Positions 29,680 through 42,200 of a stretch of DNA of 64,000 nucleotides are shown one piece after another. Position 1 is the stretch's first letter. The number at the start of each line of letters is the position of its first letter. This DNA is from Roseitalea sp. (lineage in GTDB: Bacteria > Pseudomonadota > Alphaproteobacteria > Rhizobiales > Rhizobiaceae), in assembly GCA_017642895.1 (NCBI GenBank), contig JAEPON010000006.1, positions 186,001-250,000 on the forward strand. Reading direction: 5' to 3'. The notes under the pieces were generated by a model that made no database searches, was not told the origin of the DNA, and was given only the letters and a program-made list of their open reading frames with translations. Position numbers and translations under genes: made by a program.

Positions 29680-30762
29680 ATGCCGACCGTGCTGGGCATT
29701 GAGACAAGCTGCGACGAAACCGCCGCCGCCATCGTGCGCGCCGGCGCCGACGATGCGCGCGGTGTGATCCTGTCCAACGTGATCTACAGCCAGTTCGGAG
29801 AGCATGCCGGCTATGGCGGCGTGGTGCCCGAGATTGCCGCCCGCGCCCATGCCGACAAGCTGGACACTGTGATCGAAACCGCGCTGTCGGAGGCTGGCAC
29901 GGGCTGGGACGCTATCGATGCGGTCGCGGCGACCGCCGGCCCCGGCCTGATCGGCGGGCTGATCGTCGGCACGATGACCGGCAAGGCGATCGCGCTGGCG
30001 CGGGGCAAGCCGTTTCTGGCGGTCAATCATCTGGAAGGTCATGCCCTGACGCCCCGCCTGACGGACGGCCAGCGATTTCCCTATCTGCTGCTGTTGGTGT
30101 CGGGCGGGCATACCCAGATGGTGCTGGTGCGCGATCTGGGCACCTATGAGCGCTGGGCAACAACGATCGACGATGCGCTCGGCGAAGCGTTCGACAAGAC
30201 GGCGAAACTGCTTGATCTCGGCTATCCGGGCGGGCCGGCCGTCGAAAAGATGGCGGAAAGGGGGGATCCGGACCGGTTCACGCTGCCACGGCCGCTCAAG
30301 GGCGAGGCGCGGCCGGACTTTTCCTTTTCGGGTCTGAAGACCGCGCTGCGCAAGACCGCGACGGATCTGGGCGCGCTCACCGACCGGGACGTGGCCGATT
30401 TGTGCGCGGGGTTCCAGACCGCGGTCACCGAGACGCTGGAAGACCGGGTCGCGCGCAGCCTGACCCGCTACCGCGCAGAAATCGCCGATCCGTCGCCGAC
30501 GCTGGTCGTCGCCGGGGGTGTCGCCGCCAACGGAGCGATCCGCGCGATGCTGGAACGGCTGTGTGCCGAAAACGGCTTCGCCTTCCGCGCGCCACCCATG
30601 GACTTGTGTTCGGACAATGCGGCGATGATCGCATGGGCCGGGCTCGAACGGTTCCGGCGGGGCGAGACCGACCCGCTCGATTTTGCGCCGCGCCCCCGCT
30701 GGCCGCTCGACGGCGAGAGCGCGCCGCTGATCGGGTCGGGACGCAAGGGCACCAAGGCATGA
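29680..30762 (+). CDS. tsaD: tRNA N6-adenosine threonylcarbamoyltransferase
   Basis: 360 residues from ATG 29680. Transfers threonylcarbamoyl to A37 of ANN-decoding tRNAs, with TsaB and TsaE. ASKHA fold: [12 protein letters not shown] at 6-17, metal-binding His117 and His121 in NHLEGH, and SGGHT. The chosen ATG gives the canonical N-terminus; the frame extends upstream into antisense of hemC, which is not coding. Its stop overlaps the gpsA start (ATGA). Confidence 0.97.
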   Translation: MPTVLGIETSCDETAAAIVRAGADDARGVILSNVIYSQFGEHAGYGGVVPEIAARAHADKLDTVIETALSEAGTGWDAIDAVAATAGPGLIGGLIVGTMTGKAIALARGKPFLAVNHLEGHALTPRLTDGQRFPYLLLLVSGGHTQMVLVRDLGTYERWATTIDDALGEAFDKTAKLLDLGYPGGPAVEKMAERGDPDRFTLPRPLKGEARPDFSFSGLKTALRKTATDLGALTDRDVADLCAGFQTAVTETLEDRVARSLTRYRAEIADPSPTLVVAGGVAANGAIRAMLERLCAENGFAFRAPPMDLCSDNAAMIAWAGLERFRRGETDPLDFAPRPRWPLDGESAPLIGSGRKGTKA

Positions 30763-31748
30763 GTGGTCAGGTCACAGTCATCGGCGCCGGCGCGTGGGGC
30801 ACGGCCCTTGCGGCTGCCATGGCGCGCGATGGAAAGCGCGTCGGACTGTGGGGACGCGATGCGGGCGTCGTCGCCGAGATCAACGGGCAGCGCACCAACC
30901 GCTTCTATCTGGGCGATGCGGACCTGCCGACCCAGATCGTGGCGACCACCGACGCCGGTGAGGCGCTGGCCGATGCCGACATGGTGCTTTTGGCGGTGCC
31001 GGCGCAGACGATGCGCGCGGTGCTGGCGATGATGGTGCCGCATCTGCATCCGCACATGCTGCTGGTCTCCTGCGCCAAGGGCATCGAGCGCGGGTCCGGT
31101 GACTTGATGACCGGGGTGATGGGCCGCACGGCGCCGGCCAACGCAAATGCCGTCCTGTCGGGGCCGAGCTTTGCCGCCGATGTGGCGCCGGGTCTGCCCA
31201 CCGCCGTCACGCTTGCCATGGCCGATGAAGCGCGCGCCCTTGCCGCCTGCCGCGCGCTCGCCCGGCCGGGATTGCGGCTTTATGCGAGCGGTGATGTCGC
31301 CGGCGTCGAATATGGCGGCGCGCTGAAGAACGTGCTGGCGATCGCCGCCGGCATCGTCGCCGGGCGGGGCCTTGGCGCCAGCGCACAGGCGGCCTTGACG
31401 ACGCGCGGCTTTGCCGAAATGAGCCGGCTGGCGGTGGCGCTCGGCGGGCGCACCGAAACGCTTGCCGGCCTGTCCGGGCTTGGCGACCTGATCCTGACCT
31501 GCGGCTCGGACCAGTCGCGCAATTTTTCCTTCGGGCGGGCGATTGGTCGCGACGAGGACACGTCCGGGCTCAAGCTCGCCGAGGGCGTTGCCACCGCCGG
31601 CACCGCCGCGCGCATTGCCGGCGAACATGGCATCGAAGCGCCGATCACCGCCGCCGTCGCCGCGATCGTCGATGGCGCTCTTGACGTCGACGCCGCGATC
31701 GCCACCCTTTTGTCCCGGCCCATCAAATCCGAAACCGAAAAAGGCTGA
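30759..31748 (+). CDS. gpsA: glycerol-3-phosphate dehydrogenase [NAD(P)+]
   Basis: 329 residues. Reduces dihydroxyacetone phosphate to sn-glycerol 3-phosphate, the backbone of phospholipids. NAD-binding [10 protein letters not shown] at 9-18, catalytic Lys in [15 protein letters not shown] and the GLGDLILTC motif are present. Coupled to tsaD by a 4-base overlap and followed after two bases by the EVE-domain gene, a common order in Hyphomicrobiales. Confidence 0.96.
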   Translation: MSGQVTVIGAGAWGTALAAAMARDGKRVGLWGRDAGVVAEINGQRTNRFYLGDADLPTQIVATTDAGEALADADMVLLAVPAQTMRAVLAMMVPHLHPHMLLVSCAKGIERGSGDLMTGVMGRTAPANANAVLSGPSFAADVAPGLPTAVTLAMADEARALAACRALARPGLRLYASGDVAGVEYGGALKNVLAIAAGIVAGRGLGASAQAALTTRGFAEMSRLAVALGGRTETLAGLSGLGDLILTCGSDQSRNFSFGRAIGRDEDTSGLKLAEGVATAGTAARIAGEHGIEAPITAAVAAIVDGALDVDAAIATLLSRPIKSETEKG

Positions 31749-31750
31749 CC

Positions 31751-32182
31751 ATGTCCCACTACTGGCTCTTCAAATCCGAACCCTTCAAATGGTCCTGGGC
31801 GCAGCAAAAGGCGAAGGGCGAGGCCGGCGAGGAATGGGACGGCATCCGCAACTATCAGGCGCGCAACAATATGCGGGCCATGAAGCTGGGCGACAAAGCC
31901 TTCTTCTACCATTCCAATGAGGGGCTGGAGATCGTTGGCATCGCCGAAGTCTGCGCCGAAATCCACCCCGATTCCACGACCGACGATCCGCGCTGGGAGT
32001 GCGTCGACATCAAGGCGGTGTGCGACATGCCGGTGCCCGTCAGCCTCAAGGACGTCAAGGCCAATGAGACACTTGCCGGGATGGCGCTGGTCACCTCGAT
32101 GCGCCTGTCAGTCCAGCCGGTCACCAAGGACGAGTGGCTGGAAGTCTGCCGGATGGGCGGGCTCGACGATCCGCCGCTCTGA
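31751..32182 (+). CDS. EVE domain protein
   Basis: 143 residues, essentially one EVE domain (YWLFKSEP at 4-11, WDGIRNYQARNNMRAMKLGD, FFYHSN). The fold is related to YTH/PUA-like domains that read modified nucleobases; the bacterial protein is homologous to human THYN1. The ligand here is unknown. Starts two bases after gpsA, so in the same operon. Confidence 0.92.
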   Translation: MSHYWLFKSEPFKWSWAQQKAKGEAGEEWDGIRNYQARNNMRAMKLGDKAFFYHSNEGLEIVGIAEVCAEIHPDSTTDDPRWECVDIKAVCDMPVPVSLKDVKANETLAGMALVTSMRLSVQPVTKDEWLEVCRMGGLDDPPL

Positions 32183-32266
32183 ACCTTCAAAAGGCCGGCA
32201 TGTCTCAAAAAAGCCCGGATCGCGGGCGACATCGGGCGCAAAAATCGGGTGCCAGAGCGCTCTATC

Positions 32267-32866
32267 ATGACGGGACGATCGTTCAAACGCTGGCTGGCGC
32301 GTGTGCGCCAGGGCAAGGCCGGCATCACCGGTCTTTTCTGGCTGTCGGCGGGCGAGACCACCATCCTGCCCATGCCGGTCGAGATCGTGCTGATCCCGAT
32401 GATGCAATATGCGCGCGACCATGTCTGGCGCATGGCGACCAGCGTCACGCTTGGCGCCGTTGCCGGCGCGGTCGTGGGCTATTTCGTCGCCTATTTCTTC
32501 ATGGAGGCGGCGGGCGAAAGCCTCATCGCCTGGGCCGGCTGGCAGGCCGAACAGGCCCGTTTCGAAGCGCTGTTTGACCGCTATGGCTTTCTGGCGATCG
32601 TCCTGGTCGGCATGCTGCCGCCAATTCCCTTCCAGCTTGCCATCGCGTCGGCGGGCGCGACCGGCTATCCTTTCGCACTGTTCGTGCTGGCGACGCTGAT
32701 CGCGCGCGGCATTCGCTATTTCTTCCTGGCGGCGATGGTGCGCCTGTTCGGCGACCATGTCGCCATCGCCTATCAGAACAATCGCGCGCTGGCGCTGACC
32801 GTCCTGATCGCCCTGTTCTTCGGCGCGGTCGGGCTGATCGTCTATTTCGAACGCGGTTTTGCGTAA
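32267..32866 (+). CDS. DedA/YqaA-like (SNARE-associated, VTT domain) membrane protein
   Basis: 199 residues from ATG 32267 (GTG 32249 is an alternative). Four hydrophobic segments; the conserved membrane-reentrant pattern E-TILPMPVEIVLIPM and G-LPPIPFQLAIASAGAT is typical of the YqaA branch of VTT-domain proteins, some of which act as lipid scramblases. A bidirectional terminator follows directly. Confidence 0.82.
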   Translation: MTGRSFKRWLARVRQGKAGITGLFWLSAGETTILPMPVEIVLIPMMQYARDHVWRMATSVTLGAVAGAVVGYFVAYFFMEAAGESLIAWAGWQAEQARFEALFDRYGFLAIVLVGMLPPIPFQLAIASAGATGYPFALFVLATLIARGIRYFFLAAMVRLFGDHVAIAYQNNRALALTVLIALFFGAVGLIVYFERGFA

Positions 32867-32875
32867 GCCCAAAGC

Positions 32876-32905
32876 AAACGGCCCGCCGGCGACGGGCCGT
32901 TTTTA
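32876..32905. terminator. bidirectional rho-independent terminator
   Basis: Stem ACGGCCCG (32878-32885) with CGGGCCGT (32893-32900), seven-base loop, T-run to the right and an A-run (T-run on the other strand) to the left. It lies between the convergent DedA-like gene and acs and suits both. Confidence 0.88.
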
Positions 32906-32923
32906 TCGTTTGCAACCGGGATG

Positions 32924-34879
<1,956 letters not shown>

Positions 34880-35062
34880 CGAAAACCTCCACTTGGTTTG
34901 CGGGCATTGCCGCCCTGCCTCCCTGATGCGACGGACGGCCTGGCCGCCCGCGCGGGTCGGGAGGGGTTTAGCGCGAAGACTTCGGTCGCGTAAATTAGAC
35001 CATGGATAGCGCGGAACGCCCCGCAAACGTTTGGTCGTGCGACGTTTGGTGAAGATGATCTG

Positions 35063-36004
35063 TCAGGTGCGGTCGAGCCCCAGCGCTGCCACGGAGTCCG
35101 CCAGCGCCTTTTCCAGCGGCGTGTGCGGTTCGGCGCCGATCAGCGCTTCAAGGCGCCCATTGTCGAGCGAATGCGGCACGTTCCACAGATAGCGCATTTT
35201 GGCGACTTCGCGGACGACCGGGTTGAACAGGCCGACCAGGCGCAGCAGCGGCCAAGGCACCGACCCGCGCGTCAATGGCCGGCCGATTGCCGCCTCCATT
35301 GCTGCATGGAACGCCTCGCCGGTTGCTGTGTGGCCGGCAAAGTGCAGCCGGGCGAAGGGCGGCAGTTCCGCGCGCTTTTCGGCCACCGCGACGAAGGCGC
35401 GGGCGAAGTCGGGCATATAAGCGAAAGCGTGCGGTGCATCCCACCGGCCGGGCCATACGAAGCGACCCTTTGTCAGGTCCTTGGCGATCATCAGGTCGAG
35501 CCAGCTTCCGTCCACCGGTCCACCGAAATAGTCGCCGGCGCGCAGAACGATGGTTCGGACGCCCTTGGCCGATGCCGTCTCGAACATGGTCTCCAGATCG
35601 ACCCGCAAACGTCCCTTTTCGGTGTCCGCATGCATCGGCGCGTCCTCGGCGGTGTTCAAGCCGATGGTGGTGCCGAAATTGTAGACGTTGCCGGGCAGCA
35701 TGACCGTCGCGCCGGCTTCCCTGGCGGCGGCAAGGACGTTTTCCGCCATGGGCATGACCTGCGCCGTCCATTTGGCATAGGAAGCCGGGTTGAGCGCGTG
35801 CAGGACGACATCGGCGTCGGCGCAGGCGGCGATCATGGCCTTTTGGTCGAACGCGTCGACCTCCACCGGGTCGACGCCGGCGGGCAGGCGCTCGAGCTTG
35901 GCGCCGCGGGCGATGCCGCGCACGGTCCATCCCGCCTCGACGAAGGCTCCGGCGGCGGCGTGTCCGATCCGGCCGGCGGCGCCGGCAATGACAATTGTGC
36001 CCAT
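35063..36004 (-). CDS. NAD(P)-dependent epimerase/dehydratase family protein
   Basis: 313 residues from ATG 36004. Atypical SDR with GAAGRIGHA at about 7-15. The usual catalytic YxxxK is not evident, so it may be a reductase or a non-catalytic NAD-binding protein. Divergent from a LysR gene across 95 bases containing an inverted repeat, which makes it the likely target of that regulator. Substrate unknown. Confidence 0.8.
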   Translation of the reverse strand: MGTIVIAGAAGRIGHAAAGAFVEAGWTVRGIARGAKLERLPAGVDPVEVDAFDQKAMIAACADADVVLHALNPASYAKWTAQVMPMAENVLAAAREAGATVMLPGNVYNFGTTIGLNTAEDAPMHADTEKGRLRVDLETMFETASAKGVRTIVLRAGDYFGGPVDGSWLDLMIAKDLTKGRFVWPGRWDAPHAFAYMPDFARAFVAVAEKRAELPPFARLHFAGHTATGEAFHAAMEAAIGRPLTRGSVPWPLLRLVGLFNPVVREVAKMRYLWNVPHSLDNGRLEALIGAEPHTPLEKALADSVAALGLDRT

Positions 36005-36054
36005 CTCTTGCATCTCCTGAACCATGATGATGCCGCATGATCGGCTATCGCGTC

Positions 36055-36093
36055 ATGAATGAATAGACAAGAGATTGGTGATCTATTATTCAT
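36055..36093. promoter_or_regulatory. inverted repeat in the LysR/epimerase divergent promoter
   Basis: Arms ATGAATGAATAG (36055-36066) and CTATTATTCAT (36083-36093), imperfect, AT-rich and centred between the two divergent starts. A plausible LysR operator and shared promoter region. Confidence 0.5.
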
Positions 36094-36099
36094 CCATGA

Positions 36100-37005
36100 A
36101 TGGATGGAACACAGTTTGACTGGAACCTGATCCGCAGTTTTCTGGCGGTGCTCGACGCGGGCACGCTCAGCGGCGCGGCGCGCCGGTCCGGCATTTCGCA
36201 ACCGACGCTCGGCCGGCACATTGGCGAACTGGAAGCGCAGACCGGCCTTGTCCTGTTCGAGCGCGGCCGCGCCGGCATGATGGCGACGGGCGCGGCCTTG
36301 CGGATCGCCGAGGAGGCGCGGCGGATGCGCGACAGCGCGGCGGCCTTTTCGATGGCGGCGACCGACCAGGAAACGCGGGTCGAGGGCACGATCCGCCTCA
36401 CCGCCAGCCGGGTGATGGCAACCTTCGTGCTGCCGCCGGTTCTGGCGGCGCTGCGCGCGGCGGAACCGGCGCTGGCCATCGAACTGGTGGCGAGCGACAG
36501 CCTTGAGAACCTTCTGGCGCGCGATGCGGACATTGCCGTGCGCATGGTGCGGCCGACCCAGAACGACCTGATCGCACGCAAGATCAATGATTTCATCATG
36601 GGCGCCTACGCGCATCAGGACTATCTCACCCGCGCCGGCACGCCGCAGACACTCGACGATCTGTATGATCACACGCTGATCGGCTATGACCGGACCAACC
36701 TGATCGAGCGCGGCATGCGCGCGCTGACGGGCGGCTATGACCGGGATGCGTTCCAGATTCGCACCGACGATCAGGTCGCGTATTGGGCGATCGTCCAAGC
36801 GGGCGCCGGCATCGGCTTCGGCCCGCGCTATGTCGCGCGGCAGACGCCGGTTCTGCGCCGCGTGCTGCCGGAGCTTGCGATCCCGCCGTTGCCCGTCTGG
36901 CTCGCCTCGCACCGCGAATTGCGGCACAGCGCCAAGGTGCGCCGGGTCTACGACTTCCTGGCCGACGCGCTGTCGGCGCTGCCGCTCGACCGCGACGGCA
37001 GATAG
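36100..37005 (+). CDS. LysR-family transcriptional regulator
   Basis: 301 residues. N-terminal winged HTH (WNLIRSFLAVLDAGTLSGAARRSGISQPTLGRHIGELEAQTG, about 8-50) and a periplasmic-binding-like effector domain. Divergent from the epimerase gene, the usual LysR arrangement with its target. The last 58 bases overlap the 3' end of the MFS gene on the other strand. The inducer is unknown. Confidence 0.92.
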   Translation: MDGTQFDWNLIRSFLAVLDAGTLSGAARRSGISQPTLGRHIGELEAQTGLVLFERGRAGMMATGAALRIAEEARRMRDSAAAFSMAATDQETRVEGTIRLTASRVMATFVLPPVLAALRAAEPALAIELVASDSLENLLARDADIAVRMVRPTQNDLIARKINDFIMGAYAHQDYLTRAGTPQTLDDLYDHTLIGYDRTNLIERGMRALTGGYDRDAFQIRTDDQVAYWAIVQAGAGIGFGPRYVARQTPVLRRVLPELAIPPLPVWLASHRELRHSAKVRRVYDFLADALSALPLDRDGR

Positions 37006-38192
37006 TTGATCAAAAGCGCGCTTAGCCCTACCGCCAGGACGATTACCGACCAGCCGGCGAAGACCAGGGCCAGAGAGAAGGTTTCGGCGAGCACACCGAC
37101 AAAGGCCGGCATGAACAACAGGCCGCCATAGCCGAATGTGGTGATGACAGCGATCGCAACCGCGGGCGGCAGGCCGCGATAAGCGCCGGCCGCCGAGAAC
37201 AGGATCGGCACCATGTTGGCCATGCCGAGACCGGCGATGAAGAAGCCGGCGCAGGCGACGATGAAGCCCGGCGCCGTGCCGGCGATCGCCAGCCCCGTTG
37301 CGGCCAATGCCGCGCTGACAACGAAGACGGGGCGGTCGCCGAAACGGGTGCGCAGGCTGTCGCCAAAAAAGCGCATCGTCGCCATGGTCGCCGAAAAGGC
37401 GGCGAAGGCATAGCCCGAAACGATCAGCGGCGCGCCCAGTTCGTCGCGCAGATAGAGCGCGCTCCAGTCGATCACCGTGCCCTCGGGCGCGAACGCCAAA
37501 AGCGTCAGGATACCAAGCCCGTAAATGCCGGCATCGCGCGGAACGCCACCGCGTGGGCGCGCGCCGGCCTTCTGGGTCCCGCCGTCATTGCGGGTGAAAT
37601 TGTCCGGGCGATAGTGCCGCCAGGCCCACAGCGCCACCGCAAGGCCGATCGCGCCAACCGCCAGCGCATGGCCCATCTCGCCGAGCGTGACGATCATCGC
37701 GCCGCCGGTCAGCCCGCCCACCATGCCGCCAAGCGACCAGAAGCCGTGAAACGAGGACATGGCCGGCCGGCCGGCCGCCTTTTCGACGCCGATCCCGTTG
37801 GCGTTCATCGCATTGTCCATCGCGCCCAGGAACGTGCCGAGCCACAGAAGCGCCAGCGCCGCGGCCGGCACCGAGGGCGCCAGCGTCAGAAAAACCAGAG
37901 ACGGCGCCAGCAGCACCGACGTCCACCGGACGACCGCGACCGACCCGAGGCGCGTCACCATCCAGGCGCCGCCGATCAGCGCGATCACCGCGCCGATGCC
38001 GAACAGGATGATCAGCCGACCGAGCACCACTTCGGACATGCCGAGCCGTTCGACGAGCACCGGAATCTTGGTGGCCCAGTGGCCGACCATGAAACCGTTG
38101 ACGAAGAAGGCGGCGAACACGGCCAGCCGCGCAAGCTTCAGGCGCCGTGCTTGGGGTGGCATGCCGCCAGCGGTTGTTTGAACGGTGGACAT
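36948..38192 (-). CDS. MFS transporter
   Basis: 414 residues from ATG 38192, with CGGAG upstream. Twelve hydrophobic helices; pattern GHWATKIPVLVERLGMSEVVLGRLIILFGIGAV is typical of the FucP/YbjJ-like MFS branch. The substrate is not evident. It converges on the LysR gene with a 58-base overlap of coding ends, and lies 51 bases after an amidohydrolase stop on the same strand. Confidence 0.87.
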   Translation of the reverse strand: MSTVQTTAGGMPPQARRLKLARLAVFAAFFVNGFMVGHWATKIPVLVERLGMSEVVLGRLIILFGIGAVIALIGGAWMVTRLGSVAVVRWTSVLLAPSLVFLTLAPSVPAAALALLWLGTFLGAMDNAMNANGIGVEKAAGRPAMSSFHGFWSLGGMVGGLTGGAMIVTLGEMGHALAVGAIGLAVALWAWRHYRPDNFTRNDGGTQKAGARPRGGVPRDAGIYGLGILTLLAFAPEGTVIDWSALYLRDELGAPLIVSGYAFAAFSATMATMRFFGDSLRTRFGDRPVFVVSAALAATGLAIAGTAPGFIVACAGFFIAGLGMANMVPILFSAAGAYRGLPPAVAIAVITTFGYGGLLFMPAFVGVLAETFSLALVFAGWSVIVLAVGLSALLINYLPSRSSGSADSASARKS

Positions 38193-38264
38193 GACGGCTC
38201 CGGACTGGATGGCTCTCCATAGATCGGTTTCGGCGCAGCTCAAAGCGGTTTGAGCGGGAACCGG

Positions 38265-39143
38265 TCAGAAACCGTAGAGCCCCGCCGGATTGTCGACGAG
38301 AATGCGCCGGCGTGTCGCCGCGTCGGTGACGACCCGCAGGAACGCATCGAGCAGCACGCCTGCATCCGGCATCTGCGCGTCGGCGAGCATCAGATGCGGC
38401 CAGTCGCTACCCCAAAGGCACCGTTCGGGATTGGCGGCGACAAGCGCCGCGACAAGGGTGTCGGTCGCCTCATAGGGCGCGCCGGCAAGACGATAGAGGC
38501 CGGACAGTTTCACCCAGGCCTTGCCGTCGGCAAGCAGCGCGAGGAGGCGCTGAAAACCCGGCTCGTCCGGACCCGCCGCGACATCGGGCCAGCCAATATG
38601 GTCGAAGACCACGTCTACCGGCATGGATCGCACGCCGTCGTCGAGTTCGGCCATGTGCTTGTGCGCGTTCATCAGCATCTGCACATGCAGGCCGCGCGCC
38701 TTCAACCTGTCGGCCATGGCGGTGACGCCGTCCCAGCTCAGCACGCCGCCATGGACATAGTTGAGCCGCACGCCGCAGAGGCCGGCTTCGACGCGCGCGT
38801 CCAGTTCGGCATCGGTCGCCGCGTCGGTGACCAGCCCAATGCCACGCGCCCGGTCACGGCCAAGCCGCGCGACGGTGGCTTCGGTCACCGCATTGTCGGC
38901 GCCATAGAGGATCGAATGGACGACGACCACGCGGTCCAGACCGAGCGCTGCCATATGCCGTTCATAGAGCGCGATCCAGCTCTCGAAATCGAGACCGGGC
39001 GCGGGGTCTTCCACGCGGCCGTCCCACAGGTCGAACTCGTCCGGCGCGGCGACCATATGGATGTGCGCGTCGCAGGCGCCCGGCGGCGGTGTCCAGTCCG
39101 GTTCTGCCGGAACGGCGACGGGCATTTCGGCGTGGGGTTTCAT
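38265..39143 (-). CDS. amidohydrolase 2 family metal-dependent hydrolase (PDC-lactonase-like)
   Basis: 292 residues from ATG 39143; ATG 39185 is an alternative. TIM-barrel amidohydrolase with N-terminal DAHIHM, mid-chain FDHIGWPD and C-terminal LWGSDWPH, the pattern of the 2-pyrone-4,6-dicarboxylate lactonase (LigI) group, in which the Asp activates water. The true substrate is unknown; no aromatic-catabolism genes are adjacent. Divergent from pyc by 112 bases. Confidence 0.82.
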   Translation of the reverse strand: MKPHAEMPVAVPAEPDWTPPPGACDAHIHMVAAPDEFDLWDGRVEDPAPGLDFESWIALYERHMAALGLDRVVVVHSILYGADNAVTEATVARLGRDRARGIGLVTDAATDAELDARVEAGLCGVRLNYVHGGVLSWDGVTAMADRLKARGLHVQMLMNAHKHMAELDDGVRSMPVDVVFDHIGWPDVAAGPDEPGFQRLLALLADGKAWVKLSGLYRLAGAPYEATDTLVAALVAANPERCLWGSDWPHLMLADAQMPDAGVLLDAFLRVVTDAATRRRILVDNPAGLYGF

Positions 39144-39255
39144 CGTTGGTCCGGTGCGATCGCGGTTGAAGTCGGCTGTTCGCATAGCGCGTTTGCGCCG
39201 TCGCGCACAGGTGCCGATCGTCATGTTTGCGCTGCACAATGCGAACCGTTAAAGA

Positions 39256-42200
39256 ATGGCTGCGCCCTTCCACCCTTGTCCGGGAACTCCTGCCTTGACC
39301 ATCACCAAGCTGCTCGTCGCAAACCGTTCCGAGATCGCCATCCGCGTGTTCCGCGCCGCCAACGAACTGGGGATGACCACGGTCGCGATATGGGCCGAAG
39401 AGGACAAGCTGGCGCTGCACCGCTTCAAGGCAGACGAGAGCTATCAGGTCGGCCGCGGCGGTCATCTGGAAAAGGATCTCGGCCCGATCGAGAGCTATCT
39501 TTCCATTGATGAAGTGATCCGCGTCGCCAAGCAGGCCGGCGCCGATGCGATCCATCCCGGCTACGGGCTCCTGTCCGAAAGTCCGGAATTCGTCGATGCG
39601 TGCGATGCGGCCGGCATCACCTTCATCGGGCCGCGCGCCGACACGATGCGCGCGCTCGGCAACAAGGTGTCGGCCCGCAATCTTGCCGTCGATGCCGGCG
39701 TTCCGGTCGTGCCGGCGACCGAGCCGCTGCCCGACGACATGGACACGGTGCGCGCCATGGCCACTGACGTCGGCTATCCGGTGATGCTAAAGGCGTCATG
39801 GGGCGGCGGGGGACGCGGCATGCGCGCCATCCGTTCCGAGGACGATCTGGAGCGCGAGGTGACCGAGGCCAAGCGCGAGGCGATGGCCGCGTTCGGCAAG
39901 GACGAGGTCTATCTGGAAAAGCTGGTCGAGCGGGCGCGTCATGTCGAGGTGCAGATCCTCGGCGACACGCATGGCAATGTGGTGCACCTTTACGAGCGCG
40001 ATTGCTCCATCCAGCGCAGAAATCAAAAAGTGGTTGAGCGGGCCCCGGCGCCATATCTCGACGATGCGCAGCGGGCGGAACTGGCCGACCATGCGATGAA
40101 GATCGCGCGCGCCACCGACTATGTCGGGGCCGGCACCGTCGAATTCCTGATGGATGCCGACACCGGCGCCTTCTATTTCATCGAGGTCAATCCGCGCATC
40201 CAGGTCGAGCATACGGTGACCGAGGAGGTCACCGGCATCGACATCGTCAAGGCGCAGATCAAGATCCTTGAGGGCGAGACGATCGGCGATCCGGCGTCGG
40301 GCGTGCCGGCGCAGGCCGATATCGAACTGAACGGCCATGCGCTGCAATGCCGGATCACGACCGAAGACCCCGAGCAGAACTTCATTCCCGATTATGGCCG
40401 CATCACCGCCTATCGTGGCGCCATGGGCTTCGGGATCAGGCTCGATGGCGGCACCGCCTATTCAGGCGCGGTGATCACGCGTTTCTACGACCCGCTTCTT
40501 GAAAAGGTCACCGCGTGGGCGCCGACGCCGGAAGAGGCGATCCAGCGCATGGATCGGGCCTTGCGCGAGTTCCGCATTCGCGGCGTCGCCACCAATTTGA
40601 CCTTTCTTGAGGCGATCATCGGCCACAAGGATTTCAAGGCCAATCGCTACACGACCAAGTTCATCGACACGACGCCGGAACTGTTCGCCGCCGTCAAGCG
40701 TCAGGACCGCGCGACCAAGCTTCTGACCTATCTGGCCGACGTCAGCGTCAACGGCCACCCCGAAACCAAGGACCGGCCAAGGCCGCCGGCCCATGCGGTG
40801 CCACCCGAGCCGCCCTTTTTCGGCGGCCCGGTGCCCGAGCGCGGCACACGGCAGATGCTCGACGAGATGGGCCCGGCGAAGCTTGGCCAGTGGCTGCGCG
40901 ACCATGATCCGGTGATGATCACCGACACGACGATGCGCGACGGCCATCAGAGCCTTCTGGCGACGCGCATGCGCACCTACGATATGGGGCAGATCGCCGG
41001 CACCTATGCGCGGGCGTTGCCGAACCTCTTGTCGCTGGAATGCTGGGGCGGGGCGACCTTCGACGTCTCCATGCGGTTTCTGACGGAAGACCCGTGGGAG
41101 CGGCTGTCCGTCATCCGCGAGGCGGCGCCCAACATCCTGCTTCAGATGCTGCTGCGCGGCGCCAACGGTGTTGGCTACACCAACTATCCCGACAATGTCG
41201 TGCGCCATTTCGTCAAGCAGGCGGCAAGCGGCGGCATCGATCTGTTCCGCGTGTTCGACTGCCTCAACTGGGTGCCGAACATGCGCGTCGCCATGGACGC
41301 GGTCGCCACTGAAAACAAGATCTGCGAGGCGGCGATCTGTTACACGGGCGATATCCTCAATTCGGCCCGGCCGAAATATGACCTCAGATATTATGTCGGC
41401 ATGCTCAAGGAGCTTGAAGCGGCCGGCGCGCACATGATCGCAGTCAAAGACATGGCCGGTCTGCTCAAGCCGGCTGCGGCGACCGAACTGTTCCGGACGC
41501 TGCGCCAGGAGACCGATCTCGCCCTGCATTTCCATACCCACGACACGTCCGGCATTGCCGCGGCGACGATCCTTGCGGCGATCGATGCCGGCGTCGATGC
41601 AGTCGATGGCTCGATGGATGCGCTGTCGGGCCTGACAGCCCAGCCCTGCCTGGGCTCGATCGCCGAGGCGCTCAAGGGCACGCCGCGCGATCCGGGCCTT
41701 GATCCCGAATGGATCCGGCGCATCTCGTTTTACTGGGAAGCGGTGCGGGCGCAATATGCCGCCTTCGAAAGCGACCTGAAGGGGCCGGCCTCGGAGGTCT
41801 ATCTGCACGAGATGCCCGGCGGCCAGTTCACCAATCTGAAGGAACAGGCCCGTTCGCTCGGCCTCGATACGCGCTGGCACGAGGTGGCGCGCGCCTATCA
41901 TGACGTCAACATGATGTTCGGCGACATCGTCAAGGTGACGCCGTCGTCGAAGGTGGTCGGCGACATGGCGCTGATGATGGTCAGCCAGGATCTGACGGTC
42001 GCCGAGGTTGAAGACCCAAAAAAGGATATCGCGTTCCCGGACTCCGTCGTCTCGATGATGCGCGGCGATCTGGGTCAGCCGCCCGGCGGCTGGCCGGAAG
42101 GCATCCAGAAAAAAGTGCTCAAGGGCGAGGAAGCCTATACCGACGTGCCCGGCTCGCTGCTGCCGCCGGAGGACCTTGATGCGCGCCGCGCCGAAGTCGA

